From Coemansia sp. RSA 922 (taxonomy: Eukaryota > Kickxellomycota > Kickxellomycetes > Kickxellales > Kickxellaceae), in the NCBI GenBank assembly GCA_027577415.1, contig JANBQS010000505.1, forward strand, positions 1-16,409: a stretch of 16,409 nucleotides of DNA, given 5' to 3'. This document shows positions 1 through 8,516 of this stretch, piece by piece (position 1 is the first letter of the stretch; each line of letters starts with the position of its first letter). A model generated the notes under the pieces. It was not told the DNA's origin. It did not search any database and saw nothing but the letters and a program-made list of their open reading frames with translations. The position numbers were made by a program, and so were the translations under genes.

Positions 1-1602
1 CGCAGTCCTAGACGTGAGAGTAGCCGAAGATCGCGCCATAGATCAAAGTCGCCCGAGTCTCGCGAGCGCCGACACAAAGAGCACCGATCGACAAAAAGGG
101 ACAATGACGATGAGGCATCGTCATCTTCAGTTGGCGGGTACCGAGGCACTGACAATCCATTCAACGATGCAGCACTGGGCAAGAAATTTGTATGGAAGAA
201 AAAAGTCGAACAAGATCGAGCCTTAGGACTCAGCGAGCAGGAACGAGTGGCAGCCGACCTGCGGCGGCGTGAAGAGGCCGAGCGAGAGCTGGAGAATTTG
301 CGAAAGCGGCGCGAGACACGCGAGATTGAGAAGAAGCAGCGTGACGAGGAGATGGCCCGCGTGCGGCGCGAGCAGGAGCAAGAGAAGCTGGGTGACTGGG
401 AGCGTCGCGAGGAGGAATTCCACTTGGGACAGGCTAAAAAGCGCGCTGAGATCCGGGTCAAGAACCATCGGCCCAAGCCTATTGACATACTGGCTATGGG
501 CTTGCGTCTTGCTAATGAGACGCTGAGTGAGGAGGAGGTAGCGGAGTTGGGCGGGATCCGCCTAGACGTCGATGAGCCGCACCGTATAGTTGATGGATTG
601 GGGGATGAGGAGCGGATGGAGCTGAAGCATGACGTTGAGATGTATTTGTCGCTGGAGACAAATGCTCGTAATGTCGAGTTCTGGGAGAATATGCTGGTCT
701 TGTGTACTGCTGCGACGGACAGGTCTGCGGCGGATGTTGGTGTGGAGGTTAGGGATGTGTTGAAGAACAAATCGCTAAATGAGCTTTTGGAATTGGAGAA
801 CGAGGTACAGGCCAAGTTGGCTGGTAGGGGTGGGGCGGTCGATGTGGATTACTGGGAACAGGTTCGTAGGGAGCTGACGGTGGAGAAGGCTAAGGCTACG
901 CTGAGTGAGATGCACGCTGATATTCTGGAACGAAGGCTGGAGCGCTTGCACCATGCTAGAACTGCGCGCTCGTCGGCTGTCCTTGTTGCTGAAGACGGCG
1001 GCCGGGGTGCTAGTGAGGCGGAGCGGCGTAAGCGCCAGCGGCTGGAGGACTTGCAGCGGCGCATTCTTGAGGAACAGCCGGCGGCCGAGGGCGGCGATGC
1101 TCTGTCGGTGGGTGGTGACCGTGACTTGTCGCGCGACATGTATGAGGCTGAGCTGCGCAAGGAGCACGATCCGAGCGAAGCCATGTTTAGCGTCGAGGCG
1201 TCTGTGCCTCAAGTCAACTACTCTTGGCAGGACAAACACCGACCTCGCAAGCCGCGGTACTTTAACCGCGTGCACACTGGATATGAGTGGAACAAGTATA
1301 ACCAGACTCATTACGATAAGGACAACCCACCACCCAAAGTCGTGCAGGGCTACAAGTTTAATATCTTTTACCCGGATCTTATCGACAAGTCTTCGGCGCC
1401 GACATATCGAGTCGAGAATGACCCTATGGATGAGGATACGGTGATCTTGAGGTTTATCGCAGGTCCGCCTTATGAAGATGTGGCGTTTAGGATCGTTAAT
1501 AGGGAGTGGGAGTTGAACCGTCGACGTGGATTCAGAAATACTTTTGATAGAGGTGTATTGCAACTCCACTTCCGATTCAAGCGCCATTACTACCGTCGCT
1601 AA
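1..1602 (+). CDS. CACTIN: Cactin, C-terminal part (5' end outside window)
   Basis: Frame 1 is open from the first base to a TAA at 1600-1602, giving 533 residues with no start in the window. Residues 1-45 are Arg/Ser-rich, as in many splicing proteins. D51-NPF and F63-VWKKK match the conserved block before the cactin coiled coil. Residues about 80-155 are a highly charged helix, about 159-345 fit the cactin mid domain, and 407-533 (from YSWQDKHRPRKPRYFNR to the terminal FRFKRHYYRR) are the diagnostic cactin C-terminal domain. Cactins are nuclear spliceosome-associated proteins; the fission-yeast relative is linked to splicing and telomere control. The visible part has no intron. The next gene starts 160 bp downstream on the same strand. 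Identity is secure; the start and full length cannot be seen. Confidence 0.94.
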   Translation, partial: RSPRRESSRRSRHRSKSPESRERRHKEHRSTKRDNDDEASSSSVGGYRGTDNPFNDAALGKKFVWKKKVEQDRALGLSEQERVAADLRRREEAERELENLRKRRETREIEKKQRDEEMARVRREQEQEKLGDWERREEEFHLGQAKKRAEIRVKNHRPKPIDILAMGLRLANETLSEEEVAELGGIRLDVDEPHRIVDGLGDEERMELKHDVEMYLSLETNARNVEFWENMLVLCTAATDRSAADVGVEVRDVLKNKSLNELLELENEVQAKLAGRGGAVDVDYWEQVRRELTVEKAKATLSEMHADILERRLERLHHARTARSSAVLVAEDGGRGASEAERRKRQRLEDLQRRILEEQPAAEGGDALSVGGDRDLSRDMYEAELRKEHDPSEAMFSVEASVPQVNYSWQDKHRPRKPRYFNRVHTGYEWNKYNQTHYDKDNPPPKVVQGYKFNIFYPDLIDKSSAPTYRVENDPMDEDTVILRFIAGPPYEDVAFRIVNREWELNRRRGFRNTFDRGVLQLHFRFKRHYYRR

Positions 1603-1643
1603 GAGACCCCCGTCCTTCTTGTTGCGTCGATCGTTGTGCTGGC

Positions 1644-1678
1644 ATTCTCTCCACAATTATCTGCGGGGGAGTGAGAAT
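1644..1678. repeat. Imperfect hairpin after the cactin stop
   Basis: ATTCTC at 1644-1649 pairs with GAGAAT at 1673-1678. TCC at 1650-1652 pairs with GGA at 1668-1670 across a 2-nt bulge. The segment contains TGCGGGGGAG (1662-1671), a 10-base word also present in the perfect palindrome at 13561-13598. It lies 42 bases after the cactin stop, so it is probably in the 3' UTR. It may be a decayed copy of the same small palindromic element, or a chance hairpin. Confidence 0.4.
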
Positions 1679-1762
1679 AGTCCTCTTGTCCTTTCTTATT
1701 TGTTTTAAACCTTTTTATTTTTTTCTTCTTTCGTTGTCAATTTGTTCACATCTTATAAAGGC

Positions 1763-4756
1763 ATGCAAGGGCGACGGCTGTGCGTGCTAGTTGCCATTTT
1801 GCTGGTCGAGCTCGTTGGCTTGGGATACTTTATCAAGGGCTTCTTCCCGTACAAAAAAAGCATACCAGGCTTTGCCAGTCGTCAGGACCAGCCATGGGAC
1901 ATTAGCCAGCCGCTCAGCGGCGACTCAACTACACGGAACAGCAGGGTTTCTGACGTAGAGGCGCAGTACGACCGGCTAGTGATCATGCTTGTGGACGCGC
2001 TGCGCAATGACTTTGTGTTTGGCAACAACTCGGCCATGTCATACACACAGGGCATGCTGCGCTCAGGCAATGCCATTGGATTCACGGCGAAGGCGCTGGC
2101 ACCCACAGTCACAATGCCGAGACTCAAGGCGTTGATGACGGGCACAGTTCCCAATTTTCTCGACGCCGTACTTAACATTGCCGAATCAGACACTAGTTCG
2201 TCGCTAAAGTACCAGGACAACCTGCTGTGGCAACTAAAGAACCACAGCAATAAGACGATCAATATGTTTGGCGATGATACGTGGTTGCGACTGTTCCCGG
2301 ATATATTTGCGCGGACTGATGGGACTTCGTCGTTCTTTGTTGCGGATACTGTGGAGGTAGACCGGAATGTGACGCGGCATGTACGGCCGGAATTGGAGCG
2401 CAGTGACTGGGACGTTACTATTTTCCATTACTTGGGGCTTGACCATATTGGACATTTGGCGGGACCCAATAGTCCGCTTATGCGGCCAAAGCAAAAGGAA
2501 ATGGACGATGTCGTCAAGGACGCCTTTGAGATCGTCTCTGCGCAAGACAGGGAGCGTATGAAGCGGGACAAGTCTGCCAAACCTACGCTGTTCGTGCTGT
2601 TGGGCGACCACGCAATGAACGAGATCGGGAACCACGGCGGCAACTCGCAACTCGAGACATCGACCGTCTTTGTGTTCTTGGGTCAGGGCATTCGAGGGCA
2701 GCCTTTAGCCGACAAGGGCAAAAACGCACTTTCGAAGCTGCTGACTACTGAGGTTTCGCAGATCAACCTGGTGCCTACGCTGGCGCTGCTGTTTGGTGTG
2801 CCAATTCCCAAGAACAACCTGGGTATGCCGTTGCGAGAGCTTTTGAGTTCATATAGCGATTCAGAAAGACTGCGTATGTTGCAGATATCGGCTCATCAGA
2901 TGTTTGGTGTTGTACGTGCTAACGACCCGACTGTTCGCGAAATCGCCTTGGCTGAAACTGCTAGCAATTCTGGCGGTCCTGTGAATTGCGATAATGATGG
3001 TGAGTCGACGAGCGATGTGCTGAGGTGCAAGTATAGGCGAGCTTTGGCGGCGCACCGGCGCTATGCTGTATCGGGCAGCGGCGCTGCGAGCAAGGTCGAG
3101 CGTGAGTATTATGACTTTATGGAGCATGCCAATGAGCACTTGTCGCGGGCTTTTAGCGGCTACGATCTGGGCGCAATGTTTACTGGAATGGCGGTCATTG
3201 GCGCTGCCACCGTGGCACTAGCTGCACTGTATCAGAGCTCGGATAAGAGTGGAGGTATTATTAGTGCTAAAACGTGGAGTCTGCGTGTTAGCGCGCCTAC
3301 AGCGGCGCTGCTGGTCACGTATCTGGTGTGCTTGTGGTCGAGCAGCTTGATCGAGGAGGAGCACCAGTTCTGGTATTTCTGGACTCAGACCATGCTTGCC
3401 CTGCGCGTGCTGACTAGCACGGCTGCTGGCGACGCGCTGAGGACTGTGCTGCAAATGGGCTTGTTCCGAATCATCCGGGCATGGAATCAAACGGGACAAA
3501 AGTGGACTGGAGAGCCCGACATCCGTCTCTACCTCAACTCGTCGCACACTAGGCTGATGTGGATGCTCGTTGTCGCCACTGTTTTAGTCGTCAATGTGGC
3601 AGTTCATCGGCTACACATGTATTTGTACCCAGGGCCTGCGCGCTCAGTAATAGCGCGGCGTGTAGAGATGCGTTCGCCGACATACGCCTTGGGTACAATG
3701 CCGTATCGCAGAGATGCTGACGAGTACAAGCGGCGGGTCGCGGAGGCAGAGCGGGCTCGTGCGGCTGTGTTGTACTCGGGGGCGGATACTGCTGGATTGC
3801 GTGCATTGATGCTTACTCAGCGGGTATTCCGAGCCTTAGTCGGATATGCTTCGTTCAGTGCGCTTGTGTACCAGATGGATCGCAACCACGGGTGGCGGGA
3901 ATTGGGCGTCAGCGAAGATGTGTGGAGCCCTGTGCGTTGGTGTGTGCCGGCAGATCTGGGTCAAGTCGCCCGACTGGTGTATCTCTGCACGGCTCTGGCG
4001 GCGGCGATTGGTGTTGCGTGCACTTGGTATCGGGCAAAAGCTGGGGTATTGGAGCATTCTCCGGGATCGCATGAATTCCGGGCTTCAGTGGCCCAGGCAG
4101 CAGCTCTCGACCTTTTGGTTGGCATGCTGCCTGTGCTGTTGCTGCTGTCGCGGCCACACAACATACCGCTGTTTGCCTTGTTTTTGGCCATGTTTGTGCT
4201 GTTCTGGTCGCAACTACAAGTAGTGTTTGGTCCTCGCAGTCTAACCTCGGTTACTGATGCTCGGGAGGGCAATCAGAGCGATGTTTGTGGTTGTCTGGGT
4301 ATTCTGCGGCCCTCGAAGCTAGTGGTGCTATTCTGCTTGGTTAATGCGTCGTTCTTCGCCTTGGGCAACTCTAACTCGCTTGCATCGCTTGATCTCAGCA
4401 ACGCATACACTGGCGTGTCGCGTTACAACGAAGGCGTGGTGGGTCTGCTCATGTTTGTCAGCAACTGGGCTGGCCCGCTCTGGTGGGCGGTAGCAGCGCT
4501 GGCAACGCTGACATTGAGCAAGCAGGGCCTAACGGCGCAGCGGGCTGTTGACGCATTGGTGGCACTGCATCTGTGGCAGGCGTGTACGCTGCTGGTACTT
4601 AGCATAGTAGTCACTCTGTTGCGCACGCATCTCTTCATCTGGTCAGTGTTCTCACCTCGGTACTTGTATCAGGTCGGGTGGCTGGTGGGATTCTACATCA
4701 TATGCGCCACGTGCGGCGGGCTGCTGTGGCTTGTTGGGCTTGCACAGGTATCTTAG
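1763..4756 (+). CDS. LAS21: GPI ethanolamine phosphate transferase 2 (LAS21/GPI7, PIG-G type)
   Basis: This is a 997-residue ER membrane enzyme of the alkaline-phosphatase superfamily. The family transfers phosphoethanolamine from phosphatidylethanolamine to the second mannose of the GPI anchor precursor. The first in-frame ATG is at 1763; the frame extends upstream only through TTG, so 1763 is chosen. Residues about 5-23 form an N-terminal membrane anchor followed by GFFPYK. Metal-site motifs are LVDALRNDF (D78), PTVTMPRLKALMTG (about 114-127), MFGDDTW (about 168-174), GLDHIGH (D227, H228, H231), GDH (D282, H283) and NHGG (H291). From about residue 467 the protein is multi-spanning. GLDHIGHLAGPNSPLMRPKQKEMD is the LAS21/PIG-G form of the motif and favours this subfamily over PIG-O or PIG-N. 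The length is near PIG-G. There are no introns. The promoter must lie in the 160-bp T-rich gap after cactin. Confidence 0.92.
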   Translation: MQGRRLCVLVAILLVELVGLGYFIKGFFPYKKSIPGFASRQDQPWDISQPLSGDSTTRNSRVSDVEAQYDRLVIMLVDALRNDFVFGNNSAMSYTQGMLRSGNAIGFTAKALAPTVTMPRLKALMTGTVPNFLDAVLNIAESDTSSSLKYQDNLLWQLKNHSNKTINMFGDDTWLRLFPDIFARTDGTSSFFVADTVEVDRNVTRHVRPELERSDWDVTIFHYLGLDHIGHLAGPNSPLMRPKQKEMDDVVKDAFEIVSAQDRERMKRDKSAKPTLFVLLGDHAMNEIGNHGGNSQLETSTVFVFLGQGIRGQPLADKGKNALSKLLTTEVSQINLVPTLALLFGVPIPKNNLGMPLRELLSSYSDSERLRMLQISAHQMFGVVRANDPTVREIALAETASNSGGPVNCDNDGESTSDVLRCKYRRALAAHRRYAVSGSGAASKVEREYYDFMEHANEHLSRAFSGYDLGAMFTGMAVIGAATVALAALYQSSDKSGGIISAKTWSLRVSAPTAALLVTYLVCLWSSSLIEEEHQFWYFWTQTMLALRVLTSTAAGDALRTVLQMGLFRIIRAWNQTGQKWTGEPDIRLYLNSSHTRLMWMLVVATVLVVNVAVHRLHMYLYPGPARSVIARRVEMRSPTYALGTMPYRRDADEYKRRVAEAERARAAVLYSGADTAGLRALMLTQRVFRALVGYASFSALVYQMDRNHGWRELGVSEDVWSPVRWCVPADLGQVARLVYLCTALAAAIGVACTWYRAKAGVLEHSPGSHEFRASVAQAAALDLLVGMLPVLLLLSRPHNIPLFALFLAMFVLFWSQLQVVFGPRSLTSVTDAREGNQSDVCGCLGILRPSKLVVLFCLVNASFFALGNSNSLASLDLSNAYTGVSRYNEGVVGLLMFVSNWAGPLWWAVAALATLTLSKQGLTAQRAVDALVALHLWQACTLLVLSIVVTLLRTHLFIWSVFSPRYLYQVGWLVGFYIICATCGGLLWLVGLAQVS

Positions 4757-5688
4757 AGTGAACTTTTTTTTTTTGTTTAAAATATAGTACAATTATTTTC
4801 CTTGTACGCAGTCCTGGACCCTGGGCTCAAAAAGCAGACAAGTAATGCGTATCAGGACGATCTGGACTGGAACGGGGCATTTTCGGAAATGGGGTGGGGA
4901 GATCTGCAATGTAACATATCAGGCAACCCCCACCGGGCTAGGCTCGGGGAGGACACATCTCCTGACGCCAGTATACGTATAGTTTGGGGGGAGGGAGTGT
5001 TCCTGAACAGCGCCAATGACGAATCTAGACCGATCTGCCTTCTGCGTTTGCTTAGCATCACCTCTCCCCGCACAGCGGGATGTCTAGGCCCGTGTGTCTC
5101 TTGGCGGAAAAAAAGGAGGCACGGGCATGTGTAAAAAAGTGTTGCAAGTTCTGGCTGTTTGTCATGCCACCCCCCCCCCCGAAGATTTTCCATCCGTTGC
5201 TTTGAAATCTGCAGGCCCCAACACCCGCTTTGGCCTTGGCTATGCTTGGCTTGCCAATGTTGACAACTTTTTTTTTCTTTCTCTTCTGGTCTTGGGCTGT
5301 CCCTTTCTCTTGGCTTTCCTAAACAAATAATTGATATTCTCGTTCTTTTTTCTCTTCCTCTATTTTCTCCCTCTCTAATCTATATTTTTTTATTCCCGTT
5401 TTTTCCTCCCTCGTGCGTGTTGTGTCAGCGTTGAGCTCATCTGGCTTTGGGTTTTTGTCTCCACACATTCGACGCAGTTGGCTAATTATTCTTTGTGCTT
5501 GGATTTAACGAGCTTTTTGTCAGTAATTTCGGCGTCACTTGTCAGTAAGGCGAGACCCAGCTCCTTAAGACCCAGGGCAGCAAACAACAAGAGACCCTGA
5601 ACTCTACTGCTGTTAGCTACTGCATTTTTTCGCGTTCGCACACACTTTTTTTTTTTTTTCCTCGCTAAAAGGTTTGGCAATAGTAGCA
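4757..5688. other. 932-bp spacer and upstream region of the desaturase
   Basis: No convincing gene is seen. An 11-base T run just after the LAS21 stop, followed by AAAATATAG, may belong to its 3' end. A run of 11 C is at 5170-5180. GCCCGTG (5089-5095) pairs with CACGGGC (5120-5126) as a short hairpin. From about 5270 to 5660 the + strand is strongly T/CT-rich, typical of fungal promoters and 5' leaders. A possible 5'-UTR intron runs from GTAAGG near 5546, through a 14-base T run (5646-5659) and CGCTAAAA, to an AG at about 5683, just before the ATG. That intron is inference only. Confidence 0.55.
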
Positions 5689-6894
5689 ATGCCTGTAAGC
5701 AGTGCGGCAGAGGAAGTTGAGGCGATGCACAAGGATGAGCAGTTTGACATGCGGTTTCCGAGCTATCTCGGATTCTGGAAACGCTCGGTGCCCGGACTAG
5801 ACGAGCACCCGCGTTTCGACATGTACGATGAGCCGCACAAGAAGCGCAAGCAGCAGATTCTCAACGACCATCCAGAGATCGAAGAGCTATATGGGTATGA
5901 CACAAACACGGTGTGGATCACGATGGCTACGGTGTGCGTGCAAATGGGTCTGGCGTATGTGTTTGGGCGTATTCTGACTGATTGGCACTGGACGATGGTG
6001 GTGGTTGCTTATACAGTGGGTGGATCGTTTTCGACGCAAATCGGCATTATTTTCCACGAGTTTACGCACAACTTGTGTGCGGCTACAACGCTGCAGAACC
6101 GCTGGGTCGGAAACTTTGCTAACATCCCGCTGCTCGTTCCCTTGGCGCAGTCGTTCCGTCGTTATCATCTGGAGCACCATACGTACCAGGGCGTCTATGG
6201 CTACGATCCCGACCTGCCTCTGGAGTGGGAGATCAAGCTTATTGGCAACGATCCTGTGAAGAAGTTCTTCTGGTTGATTATCTACGGCGTCATGTACATT
6301 GGTCGCGGTCTGGCGCAGCAGAAGCAGCTGTCGCGCTGGGAGCTGTACAACTGGGCGTGGTCTATTGCATGCGATGTTGCCATTTACAAGTTCTGCGGAC
6401 TGCGCGGAGTCCTGTACCTGGTCATCTCTGTGCTTTTGGGCTTTGGTCTGCACCCGGGAGCAGCGCACTTTATCCAGGAGCACTATACGTTCCGTGACGG
6501 CCAGGAGACTTACTCGTACTATGGTTCGGGTAACTATTTCTGGCTCAATATCGGCTACCACAACGAGCACCATGACTTCCCGCTTGTGCCGTGGACCAAG
6601 CTGCCCGAGATCAAGCGCCTCGCTCCAGAGTACTACGATGACTTGGCCTACCACACGTCGTGGTGTGCTGTGCTCTATATGTTTATTACTTCGTCGCTGT
6701 TGGCCCCGCAATCGCGTGTTGTGCGTACATTGGATGCTCATAGGTACGCGCGCAAGAACTTAAAGGTTCCCAGCATCAGTGAGGCCAAGCAGTTGGAGTC
6801 GGCAAAGGACGAGTTTGTCGCTCGGCTGAAGCTGGCGGCTGATATGTCGATGGAGAAGGCTAGAGCTCGTTCAATTGCAAAGGCAAAGCAGTAG
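5689..6894 (+). CDS. DES1: Sphingolipid delta(4)-desaturase (dihydroceramide desaturase)
   Basis: This 401-residue membrane di-iron desaturase introduces the trans-4 double bond into the sphingoid base of dihydroceramide at the ER. It is known in most fungi but absent from Saccharomyces. The start is the ATG at 5689; the open frame extends a few codons upstream only to a TTG. Residues about 40-66 (RFDMYDEPHKKRKQQILNDH) match the lipid desaturase N-terminal domain. The three His boxes are intact: HEFTHN (H123, H127), HLEHH (H160, H163, H164) and HNEHHDFP (H291, H294, H295). Hydrophobic spans surround them. The basic, Ala-rich C-terminus (MEKARARSIAKAKQ) is not part of the catalytic core. No intron is seen in the coding region. 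Length and motifs indicate an intact, functional enzyme. Confidence 0.96.
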   Translation: MPVSSAAEEVEAMHKDEQFDMRFPSYLGFWKRSVPGLDEHPRFDMYDEPHKKRKQQILNDHPEIEELYGYDTNTVWITMATVCVQMGLAYVFGRILTDWHWTMVVVAYTVGGSFSTQIGIIFHEFTHNLCAATTLQNRWVGNFANIPLLVPLAQSFRRYHLEHHTYQGVYGYDPDLPLEWEIKLIGNDPVKKFFWLIIYGVMYIGRGLAQQKQLSRWELYNWAWSIACDVAIYKFCGLRGVLYLVISVLLGFGLHPGAAHFIQEHYTFRDGQETYSYYGSGNYFWLNIGYHNEHHDFPLVPWTKLPEIKRLAPEYYDDLAYHTSWCAVLYMFITSSLLAPQSRVVRTLDAHRYARKNLKVPSISEAKQLESAKDEFVARLKLAADMSMEKARARSIAKAKQ

Positions 6895-7103
6895 TAGACA
6901 CGGACCTGCTGTGTATGTGTTTATCTCTATCTTTTTTTTTTTATAATATTCCTTCTTTAAACTACATTAATCAATGTTGTTCATTCAACCAAAAATACGT
7001 AGTGCTTGACTAGTGGATGCTGTCATTTTATTCGTTGCGAGTTTGTCCTGCATTGGAAATCGCCGGAGCCATGATCTTCCTCACTGCGTTGCTTCTCAGC
7101 CTT

Positions 7104-7464
7104 TTACTTTAACGCAGCAATCTTGGCCTCCTTCGTCTCCGTGCTCTTGTGGATCTCCGCCAAAACTGCGAGGTATTCCTCCTCTGCCTTGGCAATGGTT
7201 TCTGCTTTCGCATTTTTGGCATGCTGGAGCATCTCGTAAGCTTGCTTGTCGATCTGATCTTTGTTCACAAGTGACATCCTCTATCGCGTGGAAGATCACC
7301 TGTTGCATGTCGGCCTCGACGAGCACAAGTTTAGCTTTGAGATTGGAGAAGATCGCGTTCTGTTCCTGTGTGGACTGGGCAGTCCGAAGTGCCATGTCGG
7401 ATTTCGAATTCAGAGTTGGCGTGTACTCGCTATGACCATCGGTAGTCATGGTTGCTTGTCGCAT
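7104..7464 (-). CDS. Small coiled-coil protein with a predicted 46-nt intron
   Basis: The function is not recognised. On the - strand an ATG at 7464-7462 (second in-frame ATG at 7449) opens a frame rich in heptad-like residues. It continues sensibly only after a shift into the frame ending at the TAA at 7106-7104. Removing 7299-7254 (CAG|GTGATC ... GATCAG|ATC, 46 nt, phase 0) joins exon 7464-7300 to exon 7253-7104 and gives 104 residues. The first exon ends LVLVEADMQQ and the second runs IDKQAYEMLQHAKNAKAETI and onward to a Lys/Glu/Ala-rich helix ending EAKIAALK. The donor GTGATC is weak, so a frameshift in a single exon is an alternative. It is convergent to the desaturase, with 209 bp between stop codons. 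Predicted: a small, soluble, mostly helical protein, perhaps a complex subunit. Confidence 0.5.
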
Positions 7465-8413
7465 GGTGCTACGTCCTCAGAGAGTTTTATTGGCATTTTT
7501 CTTCATTTTGCACGTGGAAAGCACAGCTTCGCTCTATTTGTTGTTATTGAATAAATCCAAAAAAAATGTGCGTTCAAAATATAATACTGAACGGAAGAAA
7601 TATTCTCGCAAAGTAAGAATTCATCTATCCAGCCAATGTCCAATGTACATTGCTTGGCTGCGTTGGCGAGTTTATGTTGTCTCTCCTTTCCTTGGATGAA
7701 CCTCCAGTCTAAAAACATTGCCATGCTCGTGGTGATTCCAATGGTCAGCAACGTCTAAATAACAGCACTTTTGGAAGGGCATCTCCGATTAATGTATGCA
7801 AGGATACTTCGGGATTCGGTATGTGGAAAAGCAAGAGACTGCATCGGGTGAAAGCACACGGGATGTTTGGCGCTTGACAGGCAGTCTCTATTGGGAAATA
7901 AGCATTTGTCACTTGTAACATACATAACTTTAATATACACATTATCTTACCAAAGCCTTACACATGTTAAGGAAGAGCTGGTTAATGCCGGATAACTAGT
8001 GGCCTCTTTTGAATCCCAGCTATTAGTTTCTGAGGCAAGACTGAAAAGAGAGGCACCAGTGAGTGCAAGTGCCCCTGACCTTTTCCACCCCCTTTACAAT
8101 TAGAAATAAAAAAGCATCGGCTTTGTTTATTTCGCTTGCAGCAGGCCCTTTTGCCAAATTAGAATCTGGTGTGCTGGGCCAGCCGCAAGACTTTTTTTTA
8201 GGCAACCTACCTGCGATTGTGTGTCCTTGTTGCCCGACTCACACATGTCGTTCATGCACATGTTGCCATTCAGTGTGAGGGATGGTTGCCGTGGATCTGT
8301 CGGCCTCCTCATAACGGGTGGATGCAACATCACAGCGCCGAAATTGGAATTGCGGCGTTGCCGGCGGGAGCTGCCAACATATTTTCCAAAGACAAACTAC
8401 TCGCTTACTTAGG
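7465..8413. other. 949-bp AT-rich spacer, no supported gene
   Basis: Only short overlapping open frames on both strands are present, mostly with non-ATG starts and none with a recognisable motif. A - strand frame at about 7751-7503 follows a pyrimidine-rich AG (GTTATTTAG) and contains a hydrophobic stretch, so a small spliced gene cannot be excluded. The left end should hold the promoter of the - strand gene at 7464. The right end leads to the TATA box at 8414. Confidence 0.5.
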
Positions 8414-8420
8414 TATATAA
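8414..8420 (+). promoter_or_regulatory. TATA box upstream of the coiled-coil gene
   Basis: TATATAA at 8414-8420, continuing into AACAGC, lies 97 bases upstream of the ATG at 8517. A pyrimidine-rich stretch with few G follows, as expected of a short 5' leader. The context supports + strand transcription of the gene at 8517 even though its frame is interrupted. Confidence 0.5.
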
Positions 8421-8516
8421 ACAGCGCCCTCTTCTCCCACATACATACCCCAATTACCTTTTCTTTAACTTTGCACTTCACATCACATTGACATATCGTA
8501 CTTCACTTATTTGACC

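Noticed and set aside
775..1656. Long - strand open frame (293 codons) opposite cactin
   Set aside because: It is the mirror of the real cactin reading frame; the + strand matches the conserved cactin C-terminal domain and the - strand product shows no motif.
1763..4756. PIG-O/GPI13 or PIG-N/MCD4 identity for the GPI transferase
   Set aside because: GLDHIGH...GPNSPLMRPKQKEMD and the N-terminal KGFFPYK are the LAS21/PIG-G form of these motifs.
4802..5193. Overlapping open frames of 110 and 113 codons in the LAS21-desaturase spacer
   Set aside because: The + frame starts with TTG, the two strands overlap almost fully, and neither has a motif or sensible composition.
5887..6741. Long - strand open frame opposite the desaturase
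   Set aside because: Shadow of a well-supported desaturase with all three His boxes.
7503..7751. - strand frame with a hydrophobic N-terminus (ATG at about 7724, MAMFLDWRFIQGKERQ)
   Set aside because: It follows a possible splice acceptor, but no upstream exon, motif or family could be identified, so it is not called as a gene.
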